Below are positions 18,688 to 27,472 of a stretch of DNA of 64,000 nucleotides, in pieces (within the stretch, counting starts at the first letter, position 1; each line of letters opens with the position of its first letter). The position numbers were made by a program, and so were the translations under genes. The stretch is taken from the NCBI RefSeq assembly GCF_007991655.1, contig NZ_BJYT01000018.1, positions 24,069-88,068 on the forward strand, in the 5' to 3' direction. The stretch is from Segetibacter aerophilus. GTDB lineage: Bacteria; Bacteroidota; Bacteroidia; Chitinophagales; Chitinophagaceae. The notes below the pieces were generated by a model. The model did no database searches, was not told the DNA's origin, and was given only the letters and a program-made list of their open reading frames with translations.

Positions 18688-19323
18688 CTAATGAAAGTCA
18701 ATTATTGTATCAATCTTGATTAGCTCTTCGCTCAACTCGACAAACTGTTTTTCGGTTCCTGTTATCTTCAGAATAAGAAATAATTTCCCGTGGCTCTTAT
18801 TCATCATTATCCGTTTACTTTTCATTTTTGACTCTTTTAAAACCCCTTCAAGCGAATACACATTGTTTATCTCCGCATCCTTAAAAGTGAAATAAACATT
18901 CTTGCTATGGTTCAACCCATCGATAAGGGTTTCAATTTTTCCCATCACCGATAACACTAGGATTGTAAACACGGTTAGACAAAAGGCTAACGCATGATAG
19001 CCAATTCCCGTTGCCATCCCGATGCCAGCTGTTGTCCAGATTACTGCTGCCGTTGTTAAGCCTAATACCGACAGCTTGTCTTTGAATATTACACCCGCAC
19101 CAATAAAGCCTATTCCGGTAATAATATTTGCCGCAATCCGGTCATCAGAGCCGGTTCCATGTTTAGATACTATGGTAAAAATGGTTGAACCAAGACTTAT
19201 AAGAATGATAGTTCGAAACCCTGCTGACTTGTTATTGTATTCGCGCTCAAAACCGATGATCCCTCCACAAAGAATGGACATGGTAATGCTGATCAGATCC
19301 TCCCTTTCAAGTAAAAATTCCAT
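18688..19323 (-). CDS. MgtC/SapB family membrane protein
   Basis: The 211-residue protein has four or five N-terminal transmembrane helices and a cytoplasmic C-terminal ACT-like domain (about 140-211). The family hallmarks GGIIGFEREYNNKSAGFRT, ISLGSTIFT and IITGIGFIGAGVIF are all present. MgtC proteins are linked to survival in low magnesium and to modulation of membrane ATPase activity; the role here is unproven. It stands alone on the minus strand and no magnesium transporter is adjacent. Confidence 0.92.
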   Translation of the reverse strand: MEFLLEREDLISITMSILCGGIIGFEREYNNKSAGFRTIILISLGSTIFTIVSKHGTGSDDRIAANIITGIGFIGAGVIFKDKLSVLGLTTAAVIWTTAGIGMATGIGYHALAFCLTVFTILVLSVMGKIETLIDGLNHSKNVYFTFKDAEINNVYSLEGVLKESKMKSKRIMMNKSHGKLFLILKITGTEKQFVELSEELIKIDTIIDFH

Positions 19324-19453
19324 AGAATTATAGGTGCTATTATTGGTTTACTTTCTACAGTTGCAATAATAATAGTGCCGAAGAGAGCCTGGAAGATGCG
19401 GATGTTTGTAAGGATTGCGAAAAAATCTTTGTCGGCGCTACTCTCTAAACGCT

Positions 19454-19795
19454 TTAAAAAACTTTTTTATTTGGTTGTAGCGCTTGTGCAGTTATTTTAG
19501 CTGCGGTACCAAATATAGTTTCAGCAGCAGACGGATGAACAGGGAAGGCGTTCCGTTGCAAGTAGGTGGGGTTGGAGTACAACTCTACTTTTAAACCGTT
19601 AGGAAGGGGAGTTACAAAACTTCGGCTTTTATTAAAACTAGTTGTGTTAAATGAATATTTGGAAGGAGTTAGGGGCGCAAAAACGCTTGCGCTGTCTGGT
19701 AAAAGTTTTCTGGCCCGACCGCTTAATGTATCTATAGTTTGAGCGAATGCAGGCTTTATTAAGCATGCCGACAATAGAAGAAATAAAGTTTTCAT
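19454..19795 (-). CDS. Small secreted protein downstream of molybdenum hydroxylase genes
   Basis: The ATG at 19795 gives MKTLFLLLSACLIKPAFAQT, a clean signal peptide. A longer frame starting at 19882 would overlap the end of the upstream reading frame region and bury the signal, so the short start (113 residues) is preferred. The mature part is polar with no recognised domain; PNGLKVELYSNPTYLQRN is its most structured-looking part. It lies 100 bases after the Mo-subunit gene in the same direction and could be the last gene of that operon. Function unknown. Confidence 0.65.
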   Translation of the reverse strand: MKTLFLLLSACLIKPAFAQTIDTLSGRARKLLPDSASVFAPLTPSKYSFNTTSFNKSRSFVTPLPNGLKVELYSNPTYLQRNAFPVHPSAAETIFGTAAKITAQALQPNKKVF

Positions 19796-19895
19796 ACGCG
19801 CCAATTTGTCTGTCCAAGATAACCCAACTTTATGGAAGGTCAAATGGTAAAGCTTTGAAGGAAATACAAACCTATTCTCCAAAAACGAATAATTC

Positions 19896-22016
19896 TTACA
19901 ACAACTTGTCTGGTGTTATCGGCAAATCCCTCACCCTTTTTCCTGTAGCGTTAAAAATAGCATTGGCAACAGCGGCTGCCACTCCTACAATGCCAACTTC
20001 GCCAATTCCTTTTACCCCTAGTTTATTTGGTATGGTGTCTTTTTCATCGATGAATATGGTATCAATCGTCCCGATATCGAGATTGGAGGGAACGTGGTAA
20101 TCTGCCAAGGAACGCGTAACGAAATTCCCCCAACGAGGGTCAAGGATAGACTCTTCGGTTAATGCCATTCCAATGCCCCATACATTTCCACCTATAATCT
20201 GTGACCGTGCTGTTTTGGGATTTAGGATTTTTCCAGCCCCTGTAACTGCCAGGAAACGTTTCACTTTTACCATCCCAGTCAGGCTGTTTACCCAAACCTC
20301 CGCGAAGTTCGCATTGAAGCTGTGGGAGGAATAATTGGTGGCATCTGCCGGTGCTTTTGCGTCGGCCCTTGTTTCAAACGCAGTGAGGTTTTCGCTTACC
20401 ATCAGGTTAGCTACAGTAGGTCGAACGAAAAACTGTTTAGTTGATTTTTTCATCAACTCATCCGTAATTTTTTCGCAAGCATCATTTACGGCATTAGAAA
20501 AACTTGCCGCACCCACTGAGCCAACTGAACCCGCCGCAGGAGGCAAACTAGAATCGCCAATTTTAACGGTGATTTTATTAACTGCCAAACCCAAAGCATC
20601 GGATGCCGTTTGTGCAATAATGGTGTTGGTGCCGGTGCCTAAATCAGAAGCAGCTAGTTCTATCGTTGCTTTTACGTCGTTGCCCTTGCGTGTTAATTTT
20701 ACTATAGCAGACGAGTTTTGCTGACGGGCAGGGTAGGTTCCGCAAGCAACGCCGTAACCAATCAAATACTCTCCCTGTTGATTTTGCCTCGGTTCGATTT
20801 TTCGCTTCCCCCAACCAAACGCCTTTGCTCCTTCCTGTAAACATTGCACAGTAGTACGTGATGACCATTGCTTGCCATTAGAAGGATCTTTTGCCGGCTC
20901 GTTTTTTAGTCTGAACTCGATTGGATCCATTCTAAGTTGATAAGCCAGCTCGTCAATAGCCGACTCAAGGGCAAAGCTGCCGGTAGACTTACCGGGGCCG
21001 CGCGTGTAGGTTGGAATAATGATATTCATTGGCACCACCCTATAAGAAATAAGTGAGTTGGGCACCTCGTACATCACCTTCGAGCAATCTCCGCAAGGCT
21101 CTACAAACTCGTTGTCAATAGCACAATGGGTTGTCGTTTCATGAGCCAGTACAGTAAGCTTTCCATCCTTTGTTGCTGCAAGCCGCATTCTTTGATGGTT
21201 CCTCTGGCGCAGGCCGACCGAATTGAACATCTGCTGCCTCGTAAGAGCAAGTTTTACGGGCCGGTTAACAGCTTTGGCAGCAACTGCAGCAAGCACCAGG
21301 TTTGCCCATTGCCCGCCTTTTGAACCAAAGCCACCACCGATAAATGGGGTAACAATACGCACGTTTGCGGATGGAATGCCAAGGGTTGAAGCAGCTGCGC
21401 CCTGCGCACCATTTACAATCTGTGAACCATTATACAAAGTCACTTTATCACCCTCCCAGAAAGCAATGGTTGAATGAGTCTCCATCGGGTTATGGTGTTC
21501 TATAGGCGTTTCGTATACCGCTTCTATTTTAAATTCAGCATTACCAAAAGCGGTATCAACATCACCGCGAATTGCGTCATGATTGTCTTTTGGTGCAATA
21601 GCTTCTTTCTTGTGCTTTTCAAAGTCAACCTTTGGCTCGGCCTTTTCGTAGCTGACTTTTATCAACCTAGTTGCGTATCGCGCTTGTTCAAATGTTTCTG
21701 CAACTACCAATCCGATATGCTGTCCGTACCATTCAATATTTTGGCTTTGTAATAATGCACCTCCGCGGACGCCTCCTTTTTCATTCAACTTCGGGGCATT
21801 CTTGTGCGTAATAACTGCCAATACACCAGGCGCTTTTTCTGCCTCACCCGTTTCAATATCTTTTATTTTGCCTGCAGCAATTGTGCTTTTAAAAATAACT
21901 GCATGTACTGTATTCTTCAATACATAATCAGTCGCATAGGTGGCTGCGCCGGTTACTTTTAATAGACCATCAATGCGATTGATCGCCTGTCCGATTGATT
22001 TGTTTAGATCACTCAT
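19896..22016 (-). CDS. Xanthine dehydrogenase family molybdopterin-binding subunit (PaoC-like)
   Basis: The 706-residue large subunit of a molybdenum hydroxylase carries the Mo-cytosine-dinucleotide cofactor. Visible motifs include GGGFGSKGGQ (cofactor loop), RGPGKSTG and the C-terminal GIGEVG, whose glutamate is the catalytic base of the family. Its length and gene order match the periplasmic aldehyde oxidoreductase PaoABC (YagTSR) better than cytosolic xanthine dehydrogenase. It lacks its own signal peptide and would be exported with the Tat-bearing small subunit. The substrate, probably an aromatic or other aldehyde, is inferred. Confidence 0.92.
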   Translation of the reverse strand: MSDLNKSIGQAINRIDGLLKVTGAATYATDYVLKNTVHAVIFKSTIAAGKIKDIETGEAEKAPGVLAVITHKNAPKLNEKGGVRGGALLQSQNIEWYGQHIGLVVAETFEQARYATRLIKVSYEKAEPKVDFEKHKKEAIAPKDNHDAIRGDVDTAFGNAEFKIEAVYETPIEHHNPMETHSTIAFWEGDKVTLYNGSQIVNGAQGAAASTLGIPSANVRIVTPFIGGGFGSKGGQWANLVLAAVAAKAVNRPVKLALTRQQMFNSVGLRQRNHQRMRLAATKDGKLTVLAHETTTHCAIDNEFVEPCGDCSKVMYEVPNSLISYRVVPMNIIIPTYTRGPGKSTGSFALESAIDELAYQLRMDPIEFRLKNEPAKDPSNGKQWSSRTTVQCLQEGAKAFGWGKRKIEPRQNQQGEYLIGYGVACGTYPARQQNSSAIVKLTRKGNDVKATIELAASDLGTGTNTIIAQTASDALGLAVNKITVKIGDSSLPPAAGSVGSVGAASFSNAVNDACEKITDELMKKSTKQFFVRPTVANLMVSENLTAFETRADAKAPADATNYSSHSFNANFAEVWVNSLTGMVKVKRFLAVTGAGKILNPKTARSQIIGGNVWGIGMALTEESILDPRWGNFVTRSLADYHVPSNLDIGTIDTIFIDEKDTIPNKLGVKGIGEVGIVGVAAAVANAIFNATGKRVRDLPITPDKLL

Positions 22017-22101
22017 CTTAAGTTATTTAGTGCAAAGACTGTGTAGCTTTTTAGTTTCCAATTATCGTCGAACTAAATTTTTGTTCGTAAAACCGTTAAA
22101 C

Positions 22102-22147
22102 CTCCTGTCAAAGCTCAAGCCGCCGGGCTTCGTTCTTGCAACAGGAG
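22102..22147. other. Hairpin between Mo- and FAD-subunit genes
   Basis: Outer arms CTCCTGT (22102-22108) and ACAGGAG (22141-22147) enclose a second stem AAGCC (22117-22121) with GGCTT (22126-22130). It sits in the 223-base gap inside the operon and may attenuate or stabilise the transcript between subunits. Confidence 0.5.
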
Positions 22148-22239
22148 TCCACCCATTTGTTTCTGAAATCAAGAAAAAAAGAAAAACAAAACATGATATA
22201 CAACTGAATTAACGTCCACTCGAAGCTCCAGACTACAAG

Positions 22240-23247
22240 CTACGCAGTCCCTCCATTCATTGCTCTTGTCAGCGCCAGCACAATTGCTCGTGTGCCTAAT
22301 TCAATTTTAAAACCATTGTGTTCAAGTGCTTTAGCCTGTTTCATTTCCATTTCTGCGGCTTGCCTGAAGTTGTCTGCGGTGGCTGCTTTTCCTGCAAGAA
22401 ATCTTTCTGCTTCAAATGCCCGCCACGGCTTATGCGCTACTCCACCCAAGGCCAACCAGGCTTGTTTTATCCCGCTTCCATTCATTTCAATGGCGGCCGC
22501 CACGGAAACAAGTGCGAATGCGTAGCTGGCCCGGTCACGAACCTTTAAATAATATGATTTACTAGCAAAATTGTTTTTAGGAATTTCAATGGAGGTAACC
22601 ACCTCTCCATGCTGAAGGGTGTTGTCTTTTTCCGGCATCTCACCCGGCAACCGATGATATTCTGCAAAAGGAATCGAACGCACTTTTCCACTTGAACCCT
22701 GCACTTTTACAACGGCATCAAGAGCGGCAAGTGCAACACACATATCAGAAGGATGAACTGCGACACAACTTTCTGACCAGCCGAAAATTGCATGCATCCT
22801 GTTGATTCCTTCACGGGCACCACAGCCTGTTCCCGGTTCACGTTTGTTACAAGGCATAGAGACCTCATAGAAATAAGGGCAGCGGGTTCGCTGGTTGAGG
22901 TTTCCACCATTTGTGGCCATATTCCTGATTTGGGCTGATGCGCCGGCAAGGATTGCCTGCGTAAGAAGCGGGAAGTTTTGCCGAATAAGCGGGTGGTTAG
23001 CCGTTTCTGCATTTTTACCCAAACCTCCAATTGATATCCCTCCTTTATTTACGCCCTCAGTTATTGGTTTTACCACGGAAAGGTTAAGCCGGTTGATATC
23101 TACCAACTCGTCGGGTCGCTCCACATCTTCCTTCATCAGATCGAGGATGTTCGTACCGCCGGCAAGAATTCTTGCGTTGGGATTAGCCGACAAAAGTTGA
23201 GCAGCGGAGTTTATCGTTGTTGATGCAGAATATTTAAATGGTCTCAT
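22240..23247 (-). CDS. FAD-binding subunit of molybdenum hydroxylase (PaoB-like, with 4Fe-4S site)
   Basis: The 335-residue medium subunit carries electrons from the Fe-S subunit through FAD. The FAD loop RILAGGTNILDLMK is near residue 24, and the QIRNMATNGGNLNQRTRC block is in the middle. That block continues CPYFYEV, MPCNKREPGTGCGA and NRMHAIFG, the cysteine arrangement that binds an extra [4Fe-4S] cluster in PaoB. This separates it from classical xanthine dehydrogenase FAD subunits. It begins 28 bases after the Fe-S subunit stop, so the two are surely co-transcribed. Confidence 0.92.
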   Translation of the reverse strand: MRPFKYSASTTINSAAQLLSANPNARILAGGTNILDLMKEDVERPDELVDINRLNLSVVKPITEGVNKGGISIGGLGKNAETANHPLIRQNFPLLTQAILAGASAQIRNMATNGGNLNQRTRCPYFYEVSMPCNKREPGTGCGAREGINRMHAIFGWSESCVAVHPSDMCVALAALDAVVKVQGSSGKVRSIPFAEYHRLPGEMPEKDNTLQHGEVVTSIEIPKNNFASKSYYLKVRDRASYAFALVSVAAAIEMNGSGIKQAWLALGGVAHKPWRAFEAERFLAGKAATADNFRQAAEMEMKQAKALEHNGFKIELGTRAIVLALTRAMNGGTA

Positions 23248-23275
23248 TGTTTGTCTTTTTGTAGTCTGCAGCTCT

Positions 23276-24082
23276 TTAAATTTCGGTTAACTCTTTTTGA
23301 TCCACCAGGTTCCAGTTTTGTGCTACGGGCTTTGCACTGTGTACTTCCTTTATGGCATCCACTATATTGGGGTAAGCGCCGCATCGGCAAATATTTCCTG
23401 ACATCCGTTCCCTGATTTCCTCTTCAGAAAGTTGTATCGGAGCCGCCTTTATACGAACGTTGGGAGTGACATAACTTACTTCTCCGTTTCTGGCTTCGCC
23501 CATCAATGCTACTGCCGAACAAATTTGGCCCGGCGTACAATAGCCGCACTGAAAACCATCGTGTTTAAGAAACGAAGCCTGCATAGGATGAAGCTCCCCG
23601 TTTTTGGCCAGGCCTTCGATAGTTGTTACTGACTTGTTGGTACAGCTTGCTGCAAGGGTTAGGCATGATAGCACTCGCTTTCCGTCAACAATCACCGTGC
23701 AGGCACCGCACTGGCCATGGTCGCAACCTTTCTTTGAACCGGTCAACTGCAACCGCTCCCGTAGGGTGTCTAGCAACGTCATCCTCGAATCCACATCTAG
23801 AGACTTCTTTATGCCGTTAACTTTAAAGGATACGTTGACGCTGTTTTCGAGATTAACAGGTAATTCTGCGTTTAATGGTTCGTGTAGCGAACCAGCGAAA
23901 GTTTCTTTACCAAACATTTGCAAGGCAAGTATTCCCCCGCCTGCCAGCGTGATCTGCTTAAGGAAGTTCCGACGCGCCTCGTCAAAGTCGGTAAGCTGGT
24001 TTTGGTCTTCACACAAAAGTTGCCCAAAAAGTTGCTTTTCATCCTCCGTTAATTCCTGGTCAGGAGTATCTTCTGTCATCAT
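23276..24082 (-). CDS. 2Fe-2S subunit of molybdenum hydroxylase with Tat signal (PaoA-like)
   Basis: The 268-residue small subunit has an unusually long N-terminal segment (about 36 residues) before a twin-arginine signal ARRNFLKQITLAGGGILAL. The complex should therefore fold in the cytoplasm and cross by the Tat pathway. The plant-type [2Fe-2S] cysteines lie in GCDHGQCGACT with a later Cys in LSCLTLA. The second cluster uses GYCTPGQICSA and GNICRCGAYPN. It is the first gene of the three-subunit operon. No XdhC/PaoD-like maturation factor is present in the window. Confidence 0.93.
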   Translation of the reverse strand: MMTEDTPDQELTEDEKQLFGQLLCEDQNQLTDFDEARRNFLKQITLAGGGILALQMFGKETFAGSLHEPLNAELPVNLENSVNVSFKVNGIKKSLDVDSRMTLLDTLRERLQLTGSKKGCDHGQCGACTVIVDGKRVLSCLTLAASCTNKSVTTIEGLAKNGELHPMQASFLKHDGFQCGYCTPGQICSAVALMGEARNGEVSYVTPNVRIKAAPIQLSEEEIRERMSGNICRCGAYPNIVDAIKEVHSAKPVAQNWNLVDQKELTEI

Positions 24083-24215
24083 AGATATTCTTTTTACAAG
24101 TACAGTATTTAAAGCTAAGGAATTTCAGGTTTTATGTGATCAACAAAAGGGCCTCCTACAAACAAATAAGAGGTAAGGAATTTGTCGAAAAATGAAAATG
24201 CATCATTAAAACACG

Positions 24216-24249
24216 AAAGCCGGCAGGAGGCAAATCCTACCGGCTTTTT
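24216..24249. terminator. Intrinsic terminator after hemerythrin gene
   Basis: AAAGCCGG (24216-24223) pairs with CCGGCTTT (24240-24247), with inner pairing AGGA/TCCT and flanking A and T runs. It lies just past the stop of the minus-strand gene at 24284 and before the molybdenum hydroxylase operon. Confidence 0.8.
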
Positions 24250-24283
24250 ATATAACAACCGGACTTCAGAAAGTTCAAATAAT

Positions 24284-24964
24284 CTAAAATAAAAGTTCCT
24301 CTTCCATGACAGCTTCCTGTACTTCTGCCCTGATTTGTTCTGGTAGTTCAGTATAGGTCATGTCTATTAATGCATCGAAAACAAACGAAGGCGAGGTCTC
24401 TTTTACTGCTTGCAGCCAACTGATGGCTTCAGCTTTGTTGATGCTTCTCAGCATCCATTTAGCAGTTACCATTTTTTCTTCAGGAGGTATCCCTGCAGTA
24501 AGTCTTGCATTTAGGTCAAGTAACTCCTGGTCAGTATAATTAGCCCATAACACACGGTTAATTTCTATCTCTTCCTTAGCCATGTGATTGATGTTAAAGA
24601 CCATGAAGTCACGGAAGGATTTACTGATGCAGGATCCGCAGTTCACTCTTTCTTCACTTGTTTGTAAGGAACGATAAATAGTAAGCAGGGTTTGCAGGCG
24701 ATTTCCAATTTCGTGATGGGCCACATGTTCTTGTTCAAACTCCTCCACTAGCTGAGGTTCGAAAGCTTCAATAGCAGGCAGCACAAAAGTATCTTCATGA
24801 TGGGCGTGTTGCTCGAAATGGTGAATGACGGTCTCTACTTTTGCCAGTGCAGCTTCAGCCTCTTCTACATCCGCATAGTAGGTTTGTTGTAATGTAAGCG
24901 CTGCATCATACAGCATTGCACGAAGGGCTTTGTGAATGAGGTTAAATGAATTAAAGCGTTGCAT
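24284..24964 (-). CDS. Hemerythrin HHE-domain protein
   Basis: This 226-residue soluble helical protein has the metal-ligand pattern of the HHE cation-binding domain: His in LIHKAL near residue 11, HHFEQHAHHEDTFVLP near 48-63, and EQEHVAHHEIG near 78-88. Later FNINHMAKEE supplies further ligands. Such proteins bind a di-iron centre and sense or bind oxygen or nitric oxide. The C-terminal 80 residues are an extra helical extension. It is a single gene bounded by a terminator, with no partner that would define its role. Confidence 0.85.
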   Translation of the reverse strand: MQRFNSFNLIHKALRAMLYDAALTLQQTYYADVEEAEAALAKVETVIHHFEQHAHHEDTFVLPAIEAFEPQLVEEFEQEHVAHHEIGNRLQTLLTIYRSLQTSEERVNCGSCISKSFRDFMVFNINHMAKEEIEINRVLWANYTDQELLDLNARLTAGIPPEEKMVTAKWMLRSINKAEAISWLQAVKETSPSFVFDALIDMTYTELPEQIRAEVQEAVMEEELLF

Positions 24965-25199
24965 AAGAAGTTATTTTTTGTTTTAGTTTTTGATTGGTGG
25001 ACCAAAATTGTAACGTGAAACAAAAAAATGCAATTCCAATGCGTATGAGTTGTTGCAACGCGGGATAGGCGGTTAAAAGAACAGGCAGGAAGCCATTTAT
25101 CAGCTTCAGCAAACTGCTGCTGTAATGCTCGATACTAAGGAAGCAATTGTGGAAGGAAGTGGAAGCAGCCTTAAATTAAACGGAAGCGTTCTTTTGGGG

Positions 25200-25838
25200 C
25201 TACTTGCTTTTGAAGTCGCCTCGTTTCCAAGCCTGGATGAACTCCGACCAGGCGAAAGGGTTCAAAATATTCATCGGCGGTGTCTGCCCGGTATAGTACA
25301 TTTTTTGCGCACTTTGCCTCAAGGCATAATTCGATGCTTCGCGCCCGTCTGCCGGAAGGCTTGCCATCAAGACGCGCCTTTTTGCGATATCGTTGTTTTG
25401 CCTGGCTATCTCATATTTATCATCGGGAAAACGCGCATTCACAAAATCTCTTTCGAACTGGGCCCTTGTTGGTCGAGGCTTTAAAATAGTGGCTGGTAGG
25501 TAAGCGGTATCAATTACCAAAAGCTGTATAATGCTGTATTGATTACTCTGTAGTTTAGAGGGAATCGTAACTAGTTTCGGTTTGAAGCCCACACTGGTGA
25601 ACTCTACCTGGTCGTTCTTCAAAACTACTATAGAAAACACGCCATCGTCATTGGTCATGGTACCGCGGTTAGTACCTTTTACTACCACGCTCACTGCAGG
25701 AAGCGCACGCAGACTGTCGGCTGTCATCACTACTCCGTACAACTGCACCACACTGTCTTGCATACTCTCGAACTGAGCAAACAGTCTTAGCGGAAAAAAG
25801 CAAATCAATAAAATGAGGTATCGTAAAGTTTTATGCAT
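25200..25838 (-). CDS. Secreted CarboxypepD_reg-like domain protein
   Basis: The 212-residue protein has a signal peptide (ending RLFAQ) and a CarboxypepD_reg-like beta-sandwich (about 30-110) with VSVVVKGTNRGTMTNDDGVFSI and FTSVGFKPK, as seen at the N-terminus of SusC-type TonB-dependent receptors. Here the receptor barrel is absent and is replaced by about 100 polar residues. Stand-alone versions are common in Bacteroidota and have no proven function; a role at the outer membrane is inferred. No SusD-like partner is adjacent. Confidence 0.85.
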   Translation of the reverse strand: MHKTLRYLILLICFFPLRLFAQFESMQDSVVQLYGVVMTADSLRALPAVSVVVKGTNRGTMTNDDGVFSIVVLKNDQVEFTSVGFKPKLVTIPSKLQSNQYSIIQLLVIDTAYLPATILKPRPTRAQFERDFVNARFPDDKYEIARQNNDIAKRRVLMASLPADGREASNYALRQSAQKMYYTGQTPPMNILNPFAWSEFIQAWKRGDFKSK

Positions 25839-25923
25839 GTAGTTATCTCGTTAGCAATGCTGCCTTTTTATAATTGTAAGACAAATGTGACGGTTTCCAA
25901 CCCCTGTTTTTCATAGCATCATC

Positions 25924-25939
25924 GTTGTGTCACTCACTT
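25924..25939 (+). repeat. Dispersed 20-mer, copy J (variant 2, partial)
   Basis: GTTGTGTCACTCACTT matches the first 16 bases of variant 2. The terminal TTGTAC then appears 8 bases later, as if a short insertion split the core. Confidence 0.65.
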
Positions 25940-26038
25940 CAACCAGTTGTACTTTTATTAGCATTTATTACAAAACACCCTAAATTTTGTTCATAGTATC
26001 CGCCGCCGAGCAAGCCGACAGGTGCATAGAAAACATGT

Positions 26039-26058
26039 GTACAGGAGTGCGACGCAAC
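26039..26058 (-). repeat. Dispersed 20-mer, copy B
   Basis: On the minus strand it reads GTTGCGTCGCACTCCTGTAC, one base from the consensus. It shares its intergenic gap with copy J. Confidence 0.8.
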
Positions 26059-26205
26059 GGCGGTTGAACCAAAGTTACAAAGGCAGGTTACACAAAAAAT
26101 TATCTTCAACGCCTTCTTAACAAATAGCTTAGGGTCAAAAACAAAGTACGGCAGTCAATGGCTAACTTTGCGGGCGGCTAAGCTTATTTAACAAAAACTT
26201 CTGTG

Positions 26206-27330
26206 ATGACAAAAGACGAGATTTTAAAGGCGTTAAGCAATGTGCAGGAACCTGATCTTGGTAAAGACCTGGTGACGCTTAACATGGTGAAGGATATAGA
26301 AATTGAAGGCAACTATGTGTCGTTTACGGTGGTGCTTACCACCCCGGCATGCCCGCTGAAAGACATGATTAAAAATGCCTGCATTAACGCAGTGAAGATA
26401 CTGGTGAATAAAGAGGCAACCGTAAACGTAAAGTTCACTTCGAATACTACCAGCAAACGTAAAGAAGGCGACGCAGTGTTGCCTAACGTAAGAAATATTA
26501 TCGCGGTAATTAGTGGCAAGGGTGGGGTAGGAAAGAGCACGGTAGCGGCAAACCTTGCACTAGCATTGAGCCGGGGTGGCGCAAAAGTAGGGTTGATGGA
26601 TGCTGATATTTACGGCCCTAGTGTTCCCATTATGTTTGGCGTTCGTGGCGAAAGACCGATGATGCAGGAAGTGAACGGCAAAGGTTTAATCGTTCCGCTC
26701 GAGCGATATGGAATAAAGCTTTTAAGTATCGGTTTGCTGGTAGACGAAAAAAGTGCGGTAGTGTGGCGCGGTCCAATGGCCAGCAGCGCTATCAAGCAGT
26801 TTGTTACTGAAGTCCTTTGGGGTGATCTTGATTATCTCGTAATCGATATGCCACCCGGCACCGGAGACATTCACCTTACCCTGATACAAACAGTGCCTGT
26901 TACGGGGGTGGTCGTGGTAACTACACCACAGGATGTGGCACTTGCTGATGCAAAAAAAGGAATTGCCATGTTTGGGCAGGCACAAATTAAAGTGCCTATT
27001 ATTGGTTTGGTAGAAAACATGAGTTATTTCACGCCGGCAGAATTACCCGAGAATCGATATTACATTTTTGGTAAAGAAGGCGGTAAAAGATTGGCAGAGG
27101 AATATGACATTCCTTTCTTAGGGCAAATACCCCTGGTGCAAAGCATACGTGAAGGCGGTGACATTGGGATACCTGTGATGGTAGGTGATGATGCAATAAC
27201 CAAGCACGCATTTGAAGAGTTCGCTGCTGCAGCCGCAAGAAGTATCAGCATGCGAAATGCTAACATGACGGCAACACAGGTGGTGGAAATAGTAGAAGAG
27301 GTGGGCATGATGAGTAAGGTAGGAGAGTAG
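26206..27330 (+). CDS. Mrp/NBP35-family Fe-S cluster carrier ATPase
   Basis: The ATG at 26206 is preferred over the GTG one codon earlier and gives 374 residues. Residues 1-80 form a DUF59/MIP18-like domain (PDLGKDLVTLNMV, TTPACPLKDMI). From about residue 97 there is a MinD-like P-loop ATPase with the deviant Walker A GKGGVGKST (104-112) and DMPPGTGD. Mrp proteins carry or assemble Fe-S clusters in the cytosol. The C-terminal CxxC usually used to bridge a cluster is absent; the corresponding stretch reads PENRYYIFGKEGG, so cluster binding would need other ligands. Confidence 0.93.
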   Translation: MTKDEILKALSNVQEPDLGKDLVTLNMVKDIEIEGNYVSFTVVLTTPACPLKDMIKNACINAVKILVNKEATVNVKFTSNTTSKRKEGDAVLPNVRNIIAVISGKGGVGKSTVAANLALALSRGGAKVGLMDADIYGPSVPIMFGVRGERPMMQEVNGKGLIVPLERYGIKLLSIGLLVDEKSAVVWRGPMASSAIKQFVTEVLWGDLDYLVIDMPPGTGDIHLTLIQTVPVTGVVVVTTPQDVALADAKKGIAMFGQAQIKVPIIGLVENMSYFTPAELPENRYYIFGKEGGKRLAEEYDIPFLGQIPLVQSIREGGDIGIPVMVGDDAITKHAFEEFAAAAARSISMRNANMTATQVVEIVEEVGMMSKVGE

Positions 27331-27438
27331 GGTTGAGCTGTTGAAGAGACTGCTATTTGCAAAGGCAGTTTTATCTTACAAAGACCCCAGTTACGCACGT
27401 TGCTCATCTATTTGTTTTGCTGGTTTATTGAGTACTTT

Positions 27439-27465
27439 AGAGGTATCACAAAATGTGATACCTCT
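27439..27465. promoter_or_regulatory. Palindrome upstream of ORF6N gene (operator or terminator)
   Basis: Perfect 12-base arms AGAGGTATCACA and TGTGATACCTCT surround AAA and are followed by TTTTAT. It sits 7 bases before the ORF6N start and 108 bases after mrp. The inner 21 bases recur exactly inside the ORF6N gene at 27675. Operator function is inferred; it could also end the mrp transcript. Confidence 0.6.
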
Positions 27466-27472
27466 TTTATAT

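Larger units (their letters stand above)
25839..26205. other. Divergent intergenic region with two dispersed-repeat copies
   Basis: These 367 bases separate two divergent genes and hold no reading frame. They contain one copy of each dispersed-repeat variant in opposite orientation (25924 plus, 26039 minus). A TAACTTTG element at 26163-26170 fits the Bacteroidota -7 consensus for the mrp gene, although no convincing -33 element is visible. Confidence 0.55.

Noticed and set aside
23604..24176. Frame antisense to the 2Fe-2S subunit gene
   Set aside because: The sense strand encodes a clear Fe-S protein; the antisense product has no recognisable features.
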